DNA of 64,000 nt, taken from Amphirosellinia nigrospora (taxonomy: Eukaryota > Ascomycota > Sordariomycetes > Xylariales > Xylariaceae). The stretch covers positions 5,599,058 to 5,663,057 of the forward strand of contig SCHM01000003.1 of the NCBI GenBank assembly GCA_004123355.1, written 5' to 3'. The notes under the pieces were generated by a model that was not told the DNA's origin, searched no databases, and saw only the letters and a list, made by a program, of their open reading frames with translations. Made by a program: the position numbers and the translations under genes. The first letter of the stretch is position 1. Each line of letters begins with the position of its first letter. Of the stretch, positions 24,192 through 35,545 are shown in pieces.

Positions 24192-25908
24192 CTAAGTGCT
24201 GTCGCGAAGGTTGCGGTACGGAGACGGACAGCCACGATGCCAGTTCAGCGCACAAAAAAGAGGATCTGCGGATACCGCAAGCCTTCAATTCGCTACGACA
24301 ACGTGATCACGACGTGGGTTGTTTTCCTCGTGCTGACGGCAGGCAGAGAACGGGTAAGGTGTGCTGTATGCTGTATGTCGTAAGGGTCAAATGAAGGCAC
24401 CATGTAGCGTGGTTTCGCGCAAGCAAATGCACACGGGGAATGGATCAGGCCAGTCTGCGCAGCTGAAAGCTAGTCTAGAGGGTTTAGGTGCGCCGTAGTG
24501 AGCGGATGTGGACACTCGGAGGTGGAGAATCTTGGGATTTGGCCATCACCTGTGGACGGATCTGCTGAACTAAGTAAGAAACGAATAAACGTCGCCAGGG
24601 TCTGTTCGGATCTGTCTGGCTGGGCGACAGGGGAGGTTGGCTCCTGGGTGCAGAGGGTGTCATTGGGGCCAAGCTTCGGAGATGGCTTGCACTGAGGACC
24701 AGTCAAACGTCAAATGTCAAATGTCAAATAGCCAAAGTCGACCACAGCATGTAGGTGCACAAGCAAGTGGCAAGTATGTGTAAGCTGATATCTGTCGCAT
24801 CAGGTCATCCGCTCAAGATAGTCAGTCTCTTAGCAGCAGCAAACGGGCGAGCGGCTAGATCTCCGGTCAAGTCTCGTTATCTTTGAGGAGGGTGAGAGAG
24901 AGCTGTTGGGGACGTTGCACGCTGCAAGGTCCCTGATAGCAGCCTCCTTCCATCGGCTAGCTTCGATAGAGGCCGAATTTCAGAGAGGCGGCGCGCGCAG
25001 ATAGGGAGTTTGTAGGGGGCAAGGGGTCGCTATCAGTGGATTGGGGGAGGGGATTAAGTGCTTTAGACGGGTGCATTAGACGGGTGCAGAGGCGCTACCG
25101 GTGGCTGATGGTGGGTGTCGTTCCTGATTCTCACCTTCTGTAATGGCACATTTCTTGGTGGGGGAGAAGCGATCCTGGCCTTGATAGTGTCTTGATAGTG
25201 CCCTGATAGCGTTGGCGTCGGTGATTGAAGGTCGGCTGTCGGGAGTTGGCTACACTCAACAAAGGACATGTCACTAGAATAGGCTTAGCAGACGCTGCAG
25301 GTGCCTTAAACCCGCCCCTCCTATTCCCGCACTGGCCTTGTAACGTGCTGGAATCTGGGGCAGCCGAGCCTAATCAGGGATTGCCTTCTGTCACTAATTA
25401 GTCAAGCCTGGTGTCTCGGTCCTTCACATGCTCAATTGCGCCGGCGTTGAGGGTCACGATACCTCCTTAGGCTTGGAGTATGACCTAGTAGGTTTTGTGT
25501 CTTCGTCTACGGCCGGACGTTCGGAATACTCGAAACTGACAATATGATCGGGTTAGGTGTGAAACGCCTCGACACTGGATATTCTCATCGATGAATGTGG
25601 CACGACAGAGGGGCTGGGGTAAATTGGAAGGGTGGAAGGATTAGTTTGCATTCTAACCGCCAGGCTACCTGTTATAGTTTTAAAATATTCATACACCGAA
25701 TTCCGAATCCTTGAGTACCGATACCTATCTGAAAACAGCAATTGCTCTCATCAATTCATAAATCGCGATCGTATATATACGCTCCAAGGATTCGTTATGT
25801 TTCTAGCATCCTAGAAAGATAATCGATCTGGAAAGTTCAAACATAAGGTACGCCGGGTATATATGTCACTAGCTATCCAAGTGCGCATAGAGACAGGTTC
25901 TTATATAC
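24192..25908. promoter_or_regulatory. Upstream region of the Ndt80-like regulator
   Basis: About 1.7 kb between the regulator and the 3' end of the GH3-GNAT gene. It holds a CACAAAA site (24251-24257, Ndt80-like core), four tandem GTCAAAY units (24702-24729) and short TGATAGYG repeats near 25185-25210. It may also include an unrecognised first exon of the regulator. No separate gene seen. Confidence 0.45.
24702..24729 (+). repeat. Tandem 7-mer GTCAAAY x4
   Basis: Four head-to-tail copies: GTCAAAC once and GTCAAAT three times, about 510-540 bp upstream of the first readable exon of the Ndt80-like gene. Confidence 0.85.
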
Positions 25909-28900
25909 TCAACTCAGATCAAGCCACTGGTATCGTCGTAGTTAATAAGCTGAAGACCAGCGAGATATAGATAAGATTCCACTTACATGTTCTGGTGAAT
26001 TCACCACCTCGTCGAACGTCTGCTGCACTTCGAATCCCATGGCAGAAAAGAGTTCATGCGTCTCGCCCGGAACCTAGTTTCTGTCAGCTAGATAAATCAT
26101 TGTCTAAGGTGGCCGTGACTCACCCAGCTCAACACACTCTTGATCGACTTCTGTGATTTATTCTGCCTCACGCCCATAAAGACAAGCCCTTGTAATACGA
26201 GACTTGACTGCGGCGTAGCGGGAACTATCGGGGCGATAATGCCACCGACTTCATGGTTTCCAGGGGTGTATAGGGATGGGATATACGCCGATAAGTGACT
26301 CGCCCTGTTGCAGATGATGACAAGTCCCAACACGTTATCTAGAGCTGCTTTCGCTCTCACCACACCACAGTGCTGGTCTCGTAAAGCAGACCGGTAGAGC
26401 TCCACGATCTCGGGTCCCCGACTGAGCTGCGACAAGAGCCAGAACCAACTCGCCATTGTCCATGGATTTGATCAGGTCGAAACTGATATTAGCTCGCTGA
26501 AGACTTTGCAATAAGCCTTCCGGTGCAGACCAGGACCCAAGATCTTCTATCACCATGTTCGCTAATCGTTTAGGGAACTGCGTGTCCCAGCCCACGTTGT
26601 CAAACCAACTCCTAATGCTACCGCTTTCATCGACCGGCACACCAGGAAATATCCCTGGGTAAGCCAGCCCTAGTTGAATTTTCTTGATGCCTGATTTTTG
26701 CAACAACGATCGCATGGCTCGCCGATGCAAGGATCTCCCAACGGACACATTCCGCTTTGAAGGATCCACAAATATCGCTCCGATTATAGCGACACCTTTG
26801 AGAAAATAGGTCGCAATAAAACCATATAATGTGTTGGTACTGCTATTTCGAACAACAAAATGGGATTCCTCAAACTCCGAACCATGGAGCCCGAAAGACG
26901 CAGCAGTAGTCGCGATATATGGGAGACTCGGCGTGCTTGATCTTGCTAGTGTTCGTAGCAATTCGTTTAGGCCATGTTCGTCACGGCTTTGCTCATAATT
27001 TTCCACAAGCCACTGTTGCCTTGTTTTGGTCATCTTTTTGCTCTTCCTCATCGTACCTGGCATCGAACCTTGTGGGATAAACTCTCCGTGCAATGCTCGT
27101 GCGAGTGAGGCCATCGCGGTTTCGGTAAAATCAAATGTGCAGACATAAGTACCAATCAATTTCTCCATAGCAAAGTCATACGGAGAGCTGACTGCTACCA
27201 CGATGAGCGACTTCTTCTGCCCCGTTCCGCGAAGCATATGACACATCGTGGCCACATGTTTTGTGAAGCCGTTCTGATACATATTACGATTGGCGTCAGC
27301 CGTCACTATGATGATAGCAGATGCTCTGTTGATAAGATTCTCATGCACTAACAGTGTCAGCCAACTACGCGTCAAGGGAAGTCAAATTGGTTTCCTTACC
27401 CGGTCTGAGGCCATTGGCTGTGTACGAGGTATGAAGAAGTTTTCCATTGCGGATACGTGCCAGCGACTTGCCAAATTCTCGGAAGACGCCTTCTCCACTC
27501 ATGATTGTGCCCCGTTCGTGATGAATCCATTTCTCATGCAGCGACGAAAGCTTTCCGTTGCCTTTCTCTACCATACTTTTCGTAGCAGCAGAAGCAGGCA
27601 AGGGTTTTACTAATGGTGTCAGCAGTAACAACTCCTCCCCTTGTAGCAAATTTTCGGATAGAGGAAGAAGATTGTCCTTGTCCCGTACTACTGTGATTGA
27701 CTGATCGTATGCTTGCTGTGATAGAGCAAAATGAGAAGGGTGTATCTTGGACAAGAGAGACAACCCAGGGGGGTTCAGAGCCTTTTCCCATGACGTGCAG
27801 GCATTCTTAAGTTTGAGAACACGCCGTAATGACGTGTATATCCGCTTCTTGGAAATAATACCATTTTCGATGCCCAGCTTTAAACCAGATATGGCTTCTA
27901 GTTGGACATCGTGTGCTCGGCAGAGCAGGATCAAATCATTGCCCGCCTCAACAGCCATGACAGTACCGCCTTTAACACCATACTCTTGAATAAGTGATTG
28001 CATCTCCAGGCACTCTGATATGGCAACACCCTTGAACCCTAAGTCATTCCTCAGCAAATCATCGACAACCTGATCTGAGAGGCAGGCATGCGTGACATGC
28101 ATGCCAGCATTCTGTATGCGCAGCCGCCAATAAACATAGCATCCAGGCGGCCAGCCGCTACAGCGTTCCTGAAAGGAACCAGGGCGCTGAGACTAAGCTC
28201 TTCCAATGTTTGGGTAATGATAGGCATATCTAGGCTGGAGCCGAGGAAGTCGAGATTGCCATATGAAGGGAAATGCTTGCCGCATGTGGCGATACCGGCA
28301 TCTTTGTAACCATTAATAGTTGCAATACAGTATTGCGAAGCCTCTTGTGGGTCGTCGCCAGTAGTTCGCACCCCAAGAGGCTGATGCCGGGCATTGGTCA
28401 AGACGTCCAAGACGGGACCAAGAATAAGGTTAACACCAACCGCAGATATTTCGGTGGCTGTAGCTTTGGCTACATTATATGCCAATTCAGGGCTACCAGT
28501 AGCCGCAATCCCCATAGCACTGGGGAACTGGCATATGTAGTCCTCATCGAATAGACTGTTAACACCCCCATTCTCTTGATCGACAGCTATCAGGAGAGGC
28601 TGCGGATGTCCGGCGTTGTGGGCTATGGTTTGGAGCTCTTGGACCAGGGCAGCAGTCTGTTCAGCCGCTGTAACACATACATCGTCGAATCAGTATATGG
28701 ATATGGTCACCACGTAAGGCATCCCAGAAGGGGTCGGTCTTAGTGCGGCTCAACTGAATGGGGGGTTTGGGGAGGTACATTTGAGGTTCTTGGCCGTCAA
28801 GATGATGGAGCCCAGATGATGATTCTCAATTAGATTTCTGATGGGAGGCGTTACTTCGGTACCATCCCATCCCATAATTAGCATCTGACCAATAGCCCTG

Positions 28901-29070
28901 TTCGCGAGGTGTTAGTGAGAGGTGGTCCGTGAGGCGATAGCGTAACGGCCCGCCGGAGGGTTCGATCTACGGCGGGACGGGCTGGAAAAAGAAACTTGAA
29001 TAAGTGATGAGACCACGTACCGGTCGAGGTCCTGCCAAAGCGGATCAAGCTCCCCATCTTGCCTGGCCAT
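25909..29070 (-). CDS. nag3: GH3 (NagZ-like) domain fused to GNAT acetyltransferase domains, GlcNAc cluster
   Basis: Expected to act on beta-GlcNAc glycosides, supplying GlcNAc to the cluster; no signal peptide. Start 29070 gives MARQDGELDPLWQDLDR. Introns 28898-29020 and 28668-28778 have matching phases and lead into GQMLIMGWDGTEV, GSIILTAKNLK and LLIAVDQENGGVNSLF. The GH3 core has GPVLDVLTNARHQPLG, GIATCGKHFPSYGNLDF, VTHACLSDQVVDDLL and FKGVAISECLEMQSL. After VRDKDNLLPL follows a C-terminal half with GNAT character (GAIFVDPSKRNVSVGRSLHR) and a second, similar unit to the end. Introns 26074-26123 and 25927-25986 give the tail EVVNSPEHWLDLS. Single-base frame changes lie near 28110, 27375 and 26450. 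The GH3 catalytic residues look altered (see findings). Divergent to the deacetylase gene. Confidence 0.85.
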
Positions 29071-29160
29071 GCCGTCACTGGTAATGGGAGGAGGTAGAGA
29101 GGGTGAGGTTGTGGTCGTGCCACTATTCCCGTCTCGTGGGGCGGGATGCCTACAGGTACC

Positions 29161-29187
29161 GCAGCACAGCACAGCACAGCACAGCAG
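29161..29187 (+). repeat. (CAGCA)n microsatellite
   Basis: Five near-perfect units of GCACA/CAGCA, about 90 bp upstream of the GH3-GNAT start codon, probably in its leader. Confidence 0.85.
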
Positions 29188-29718
29188 TATACCTAGGTAG
29201 GGTTTAGAGTAAACCACATCAGCTATTTAGAGGTTGAAACACGGTATCATGATAAAAAAGAACGCGTGCCAATTGATAGGTGGTATGAAACACCCGCTAT
29301 TATTCCCCAGACGGACTATATTAGGTAAGTTGGCCGAGCTACGTTCGCGCGGCTGATGCCAGCAGCAGTATCCAATCTAGCATAGGCGCTCTCAGTGAGC
29401 TTCAATAGGGGTCTTCGGGTCCTGTTCGGGACTACGGAGACAACCCACTCCTCATTGGCTGACCGGTGAATATCCTTCTATTCCTATTTGGGTGCTATGA
29501 AACTGGTTCCCGACAAGATAGGTCTGCTTACCTAAGGCAATACAGCTCGCGTTGTGTTACTTTCGACTCTCGGCTGGATTCGGCCTAATCCAATCCCATC
29601 CCACCAGAAGCTTGAGACCTTCCACTTCCGATACCTACCTCTCTACTTGCCTACCTATGTAGCCAGCGTTACCTAGGTAGTGATTAGCATTCAAAGTTGG
29701 AGCCCTGTTGCTTGTTCG

Positions 29719-29741
29719 CCTCCTCCTCCTCCTCCTCCTCC
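29719..29741 (+). repeat. (CCT)n microsatellite
   Basis: Seven to eight consecutive CCT triplets in the divergent promoter. Confidence 0.85.
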
Positions 29742-30615
29742 GTACTTCGCAACGTTACGTTCGTCGACCCAACCAAAACCAACCAACATCAAGTGGGCAA
29801 CCATGCTTAGTGGGCTGTTGGAGCCTCATCCGAGACATGACCTGCCAACGGTGCCACTATTCACGATGCTACCTTGGTCGCATCGCAAAAGTGTGTAGTG
29901 TACTAACGTAGACCGTCACCTAGATACCAATTCGCGTCAATCGACAAATGAGATGATTTTAATTACAGTAATGCGTTGCAACAAATGGTGTGGCTTAGCG
30001 AATCAGCTATTTTTCGTACCTTGAGCGTCTGGACGGGCTCACAATGGGAGTTATCCGCTTGTTGCAGCTTCGTCCCAAGTAACCACGACCCTGTTGCCAT
30101 TGGCCTGGTATCTGGGCCATTGCTGGCCAGTCCTTCGGTACACATGGCCGATCCTTTCGCTGACTGATGTTCTCGACTGGTCCCAGTCCAATGGCAAGGT
30201 TCCTACTATCTTAGGAGGGTTACAGTCACACGCGCAAATACCGGCGGCCTATGGACCAAAGCGCCACGCAGAATACACATTCTATAGCCCCACCACGATG
30301 TTTTTCGGAGGCAAGTGGTGTCGATGTCATCGGACGTGTTAGTAGCGTTATCTGCTGCTCACTAGGTGGGGAGACTTTGGCCAGTGCCAATGGACCAGTC
30401 CGGCCTTCGTTCTGACACTGTCAGTACTGTGATATGATGGATAATAAGTATCTGAGGCACGCAGTCTCACTCTTCGCTGTTGTATTTCGTTCATGGAGAT
30501 CAAGATACTCGCTGAAGGGACCACGGTCCTACTACTCGACGGAACCTAGCAAGACCTTTGAGGTCATTTTATAATCATTGTCTATACCTACTACATCCGA
30601 TTCTCTGCTTTCAAC

Positions 30616-31994
30616 ATGCCCACTCACTTCCCTCGTCACCAAAGTCCGCACCTAAGGATGGCCGGAATGGTATTACGAAGTTTACCAACTGCCGTATTCT
30701 ACGAGGCAACTCGTTAGTGAACGAGGACCTATGGGTGGACTCCGTAACGGGCAAGATTATTCCCAGCCAAGCTGCGTTCTACGATGACTTGATTCTACCT
30801 GACAACATCGTCAACCTTGGTGGTCGTATCGTATCTCCCGGACTTGTCGAATGCCAACTAAACGGGGCATTTGGCTTTAACTTCTCAACGCTCCTTGAGC
30901 CCGCCGCCTATGCCAAGAAGATGAGAGAGGTGAACCGGCAGCTGGTTACAACGGGGGTCACATCGTATATGCCGACGATTACGAGTCAACGAAGCGAAAT
31001 ATATAAATCTGCCTTACCACATCTCGGCCCATCAGGCGACTACCAGTTGGCAGAGGACGGAGCTGAGTCTGTTGGCGCCCATGTCGAGGGTCCCTTCCTG
31101 AGCCCAACCAAGAATGGCATCCACAACGTCGATGTTTTGCGGCAGGCCGAGAGCTTTGAGGATCTTGAGGACTGCTATGGAGCCGATAACCTCCGCAGTG
31201 AGGATGGATATCGGCCTGCAGCATGATCACTGCAGCTCCAGAGATAGGACATATGACTGCTCTCATCCCAGAGTTGACACGACGGGGCATCGTGTACTCT
31301 ATCGGACACTCTGAGGCAACGTATGAGGAAGCTTCAGCAGCGGTTGGCGCCGGCGCCACCATGATCACACATCTGTTTAATGCGATGCGTCCGCTCCACC
31401 ATCGCAACCCAGGTATTTTCGGTGTACTGGGCATTGCTGAGAGCCTGCCACGGCCTTGGTTCGGCATCATTGCTGATGGCGAGCACTCCACCCAACCACC
31501 ATCAAGATTGCATTTAACGCACACCCAGATGGCTTCATACTCGTCACCGATGCCATGCATCTTGCTGGCCTGCCAGACGGCACGTACGCATGGACAAATG
31601 GCGACTGCACAAGTGGAATCATCAAGAAGGGGCCAAAACTGATTCTTGAGGGGTCGGATCGAATTGCGGAAGGTGAGTAAATCCTTGAAACTTACAAAGA
31701 TCTTATCGAGATTAGAAAAAGAACAGTTGACTAACAGTCCGATTACAGTTCCATAACACTCATGAATGTGTCAACAACTTCCTCAATTGGACCGGGGCCT
31801 CCATTCCACAGGCTCTCAGCGCCGTCACGTCGACGCCGGCCGCAATGCTTGGTCTGCAAGGAGTTAAGGGTTGTCTTACAGAGGGCGCGGATGCTGACCT
31901 AGTTGTGTTCTCCGAGAGTGTGAACTCGCATGGCAGAATCGAACTTGTCATTGACGAAGTTTGGAAGTTTGGAACGAAGATTTTTAGCCAATAG
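30616..31994 (+). CDS. dac1: N-acetylglucosamine-6-phosphate deacetylase (GlcNAc cluster)
   Basis: Metal-dependent amidohydrolase that turns GlcNAc-6-phosphate into GlcN-6-phosphate plus acetate. The ATG at 30616 is preferred (MPTH..., then LPSSPKSAPKDGRNGITKFT one frame away); upstream reading in the main frame offers only a TTG at 30558. Motifs: LGGRIVSPGLVECQLNGAFG, VGAHVEGPFLSPTKNGIHN (metal-binding Glu), IVYSIGHSEATYEEA and ITHLFNAMRPLHHRNPG (metal His), FILVTDAMHLAGLPDGTY (catalytic Asp), and LSAVTSTPAAMLGLQ at the end. One intron starts at 31673 and ends at 31738 or 31748; the later acceptor restores SSITLM but then needs one G before ECVNNFLNW. Further single-base frame changes lie near 30627, 31205 and 31475. 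All active-site motifs are present, so errors are more likely than decay. Confidence 0.88.
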
Positions 31995-32446
31995 TTCGGC
32001 TAATTACCCAGGTACGGACACCTTACACAGGGGTTTTAGGCGCGAAGAAAGTTGGGATTTATGCGTGATATACCACTAAGTCGGAAAGGGAAGATGCAGA
32101 CTGCACGGAAACAAAACCAAGTAACGATAAAGATGACGATATGACATTTTGTGTACCAGAACTTCACTACTTGCCGGACGCAAAATTGCATAGTACATTT
32201 ATTCTAGATTATCTATAAAGTTGGATATACGGGCAAAGTCATCTACATTTGCGGAAGCCTCACGGCATTGTTTGCATCGCAAGGATTCAATCAAAATCGT
32301 TATATGTCAAGTATTAATATATATACTATCAAACACACTGTTTTATCCGTACAGACTCATAATCTTTCCATTTCGTGTCGCGTCCTATTCGTCTTAGTTT
32401 TGTATAATAAACACCTCAATTCGCCGAATATGGCCCGAGCTTTACA
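31995..32446. other. Convergent intergenic gap
   Basis: About 450 bp between the deacetylase and helicase stops; AT-rich 3' UTR-type sequence, nothing else seen. Confidence 0.5.
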
Positions 32447-35400
32447 TCAAGGCCGCTTCACCGTGAGTTTATACGGCTTGTTGAGCTTCTCCATCGGGGT
32501 AATGCCAGCACGTCCCAGACCCGTCGGTCTTGATCCCGCGCGCCAGCCTAGCGGTCCGGTTACTGTTGTTGCGTGGAAGCTGGCGGCCGGCCGAGTGTAC
32601 TCATCCGGGGAAGTTTTTTCCTTCTCCGTCGCCTCCTTCCCCGCGTCCGCGTCCGCGTTCCCGCCGACGGAGATGGTGACGGTCGGCGTGGGATGGTCGG
32701 CGGACGGCCGCGTAGGCGAGCTCGAGAAGCACGTGTACGGTTTTGACGGCGCCGGAGCAGGCTCGTCGCGGCGTGTCGGGGGCTTGCTAGCTGGTAGCTT
32801 CGCTGCCCCGAGCTTGTGGCTCGCTAGCGCCGGCTCGATGGCTGTCGCTGCAGCATGCGCTAGAGGCGAGAGCTGGTACCCGTTGTGGGCTGAACGGCGG
32901 CGGGCGTATGGCGGCAGCGCCGGCGCCGACAAGGTGCGTTTTGGTACGAACGCCGTGTCGGCTTTGTCGTCAGCGTCAACTTGCTTAGACTTGTCGTGAT
33001 TCGTGATGCCGTAGCCATAGCCCAGCAAACTCCTCTGATTAGCGGGACGATTGCTTGTTGTCCTTCTCGGGGTCCGTGAGCGGCTGTTGGTAGTGGTTTA
33101 CTGGCGGTAGCATTCTTTGCTTCTGCGGCCACGACGCTTGCCATGTGAGCACCGGCGGTGGTGAAGCCCCCTGCGTGCGGCACTGTGAAAGATGCCGCCT
33201 TCTGCATGGTTGTCTTATAGGGCGCGGCCCAGCCCTCTACAGATTCTTCTGCCACCTGCACGCTTTTGATCGGGTGTTGAGTTTTCTGCCTTTTGCGTGG
33301 CCATGCGTCCTCGGCCGCCCCGTCCACCGCACGAGGGTTGAATGGTTTATTAGGATCCACCGGAAAGAGGTTGTCCTCGGCGCAGTCATAGAAGGTATAC
33401 CCTTGTAAATGACACTATCGAGAGGTAATTCGCGGCCCAGTATCTTGGCCACTGAGGACATTATGGGCCGGTCGAATGAAGGTCCTTTTGGAAGGAATGT
33501 GGAAGATGGTAGAAGATCGATGAATGACGAAAGCTCGGTGGTTTTCCCGCTTGCGATATTTTGCGGGCAGCTCAGGTAGAGAAGGGCTTTAGCTCTAGTC
33601 ATCGCCACGTAGAGCAAACGACGTTCTTCGTTCTGGTCATCGGCTCGGATGTGGGGTATAGATCCGTTGTAGACGGCAGGGATGAAGACAACGGGCCACT
33701 CGAGACCTTTCGCAGCATGTATAGTAGATATCGTCACAAGCGGCTTTCCCTCTTGGTCCTTGTCTTCGGTCTGTTTGTCTGATGCCAGAGTCACATTCGA
33801 AAGAAAACGGGCGAGAAGATCGTCATCGGATGCTTGTGCGAACCCATCAATCGTGGGGAGAGCTTCGTCATCCACCTGATTCTGACGCACGAACTCTTCA
33901 GCAAGTGTAACGAATTCCTGCACGTTAGTCCATCTCGACTCGTATTCAGCACCGTAAGTCGCTTCCAGGTAATCTTCGAACTTGAGATCTCGAATCAATT
34001 TCTGAATCAGGTCTATCAAGTTCATCGGTGTGCCAGCTCCAGCGTCTTGGCGCACTCTTTCCCGTAGGTTGTTAAGGGCTTCATTAGCTTCCGCTGAGAG
34101 CGTTCTCGGTCTGCTGTCGGATGTTGGTCTTCGCTCTCCGTTGACCTCGGAAATGCTTATCGAGTAGTTGCCAGAGGCTTATTGATGACTTTTCAGCTTC
34201 TTCTAAGAGAGCTTTAACAGTCACCTCACGATACCTCTTTAGGAACATTGATAATACGCCCAAAGCGTCGTTGTTGTCCGGCTGGTGAATGACCCGCATA
34301 TAGTCCAGTAATATTTTGATTTCAGTACGCTCATAGAATTTGAAGCCGCCTGAATAATTGTTAATGACGTCGTGTTACTATATTATCTTTAAGAAATATA
34401 TCACCTACCAACCATTCGATAAGCAATACCTTCCCGTCCTAGTGTCGATTCGACGTGCCTAGATAAAGCTGAACGAAGCAAAATCGCAAAATCGTCAAAG
34501 TCTATCATGTTCCCGGACAACAACCGTATTCGCTTAATTTCGGATACGATCCAGTCTGCTCGTCGTTTGAGCTTTTTAATTTGCGAAGAACGGGTCGCGT
34601 TCCTTTGTCGCGCACCGGGAGAAGCACCTTTTTATATCTTTCTTGGTCTTGTTGAATGACTTTTAACGAAGTGTCTAGAATACAACTCGAGGACCTGTAG
34701 TTCTCTTCTAACGAGATTTCGTCGGTACCAGGGTAGTCACGGAGTAAGCGATGCAGATTCTTTATCTCTGCAGATCGCCATCCATAAATACTCTGATCCG
34801 GGTCTCCAACAATTGTGACCCTACGGCTTTTCTGTGCGAACAGCTTCATTAGGTCGTATTGAACCCCATTGGTGTCTTGGTATTCATCGATCAAAACTGT
34901 TTGGATGTTGGAAACGCATTGAGGGAACTTGCGGAGAAGTTCGACGCAACGCACGAGAAGATCATCGTAGTCGAGCAAGTTCGACCGCTCAAGCTGACTC
35001 TGGTATTCCTGGAAACATGTCTCTAGAGCTTGCGACTCGACACTTTGGCCCTTTTTGTCCTTGATAGTGCGCTCATCTGACGTACCTTTCGCTTTACGTT
35101 TGCTAATCCAGGCGCGAGCTACAGGTGGCTCTAAAGGTGTGTCGGATCTCTTGCAGATACGAGTGATAATCCCTCTCGAGTCCGAGTCGTCTGCGATGCC
35201 AAACTTGGGGTCCAATCCAATGCGTTGCCCATATTTGGCCAGGTAGCGCCGAGCAATGCTGTGGAAGGTGCCAATAATGATGTTCTTTTCGCGCCCGTCA
35301 CGGAGAGCATGTCCAATGCGAGCTTTCATCTCATTGGATGCTTTGTTGGTGAAAGTGGCAACAATAACGTCCTGTGGTTGTATTCCCACATGATCGACGA

Positions 35401-35545
35401 GCCAAACCACCCTCGAGGTGAGCGTATGCGTCTTTCCACTCCCCGGCCCAGCCAGAATGGCCACCGTTGGAGCTTCCGAGCTGACAGCACGGCATTGGGC
35501 CTTGTTTAGCGATTTGAATATGTCGTGTCCAGTTGCCAGTGACAT
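32447..35545 (-). CDS. srs2: UvrD/Rep-family 3'-5' DNA helicase (Srs2-like)
   Basis: Superfamily 1A helicase for recombination control and repair in the nucleus. From MSLATGHDIFKSLNKAQCRA (35545) come motif I VAILAGPGSGKTHTLTSR, motif Ia VATFTNKASNEMKARI, IIGTFHSIARRYL, motif II VLIDEYQDTNGVQYDLM, motif III VGDPDQSIYGWRSA, motif IV LEENYRSSSCIL, motif V TISTIHAAKGLEWPVVFIPA and motif VI EERRLLYVAMTRAKALLYL. The tail after about 33400 is a basic, low-complexity region rich in Ala, Pro and Thr, ending at 32447. Frame changes occur near 34560, 34390, 34090, 33400 and in the tail near 32950, where one base restores continuity each time; an intron near 34370-34400 is possible. Convergent with the deacetylase gene; not part of GlcNAc metabolism. 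Confidence 0.88.

Larger units (their letters stand above)
29071..30615. promoter_or_regulatory. Divergent promoter of the GH3-GNAT and deacetylase genes
   Basis: About 1.5 kb between two divergent cluster genes. Contains a (CAGCA)n microsatellite, a (CCT)n tract, two copies of ACCTAGGTAG (29191-29200 and 29671-29680) and one CGCAAAT (30233-30239) matching the Ndt80 core CRCAAAW about 380 bp before the deacetylase start. Regulatory use is inferred. Confidence 0.45.

Noticed and set aside
27747-28554. Plus-strand frames opposite the GH3-GNAT gene
   Set aside because: Shadows of the GH3 domain; no independent motif.
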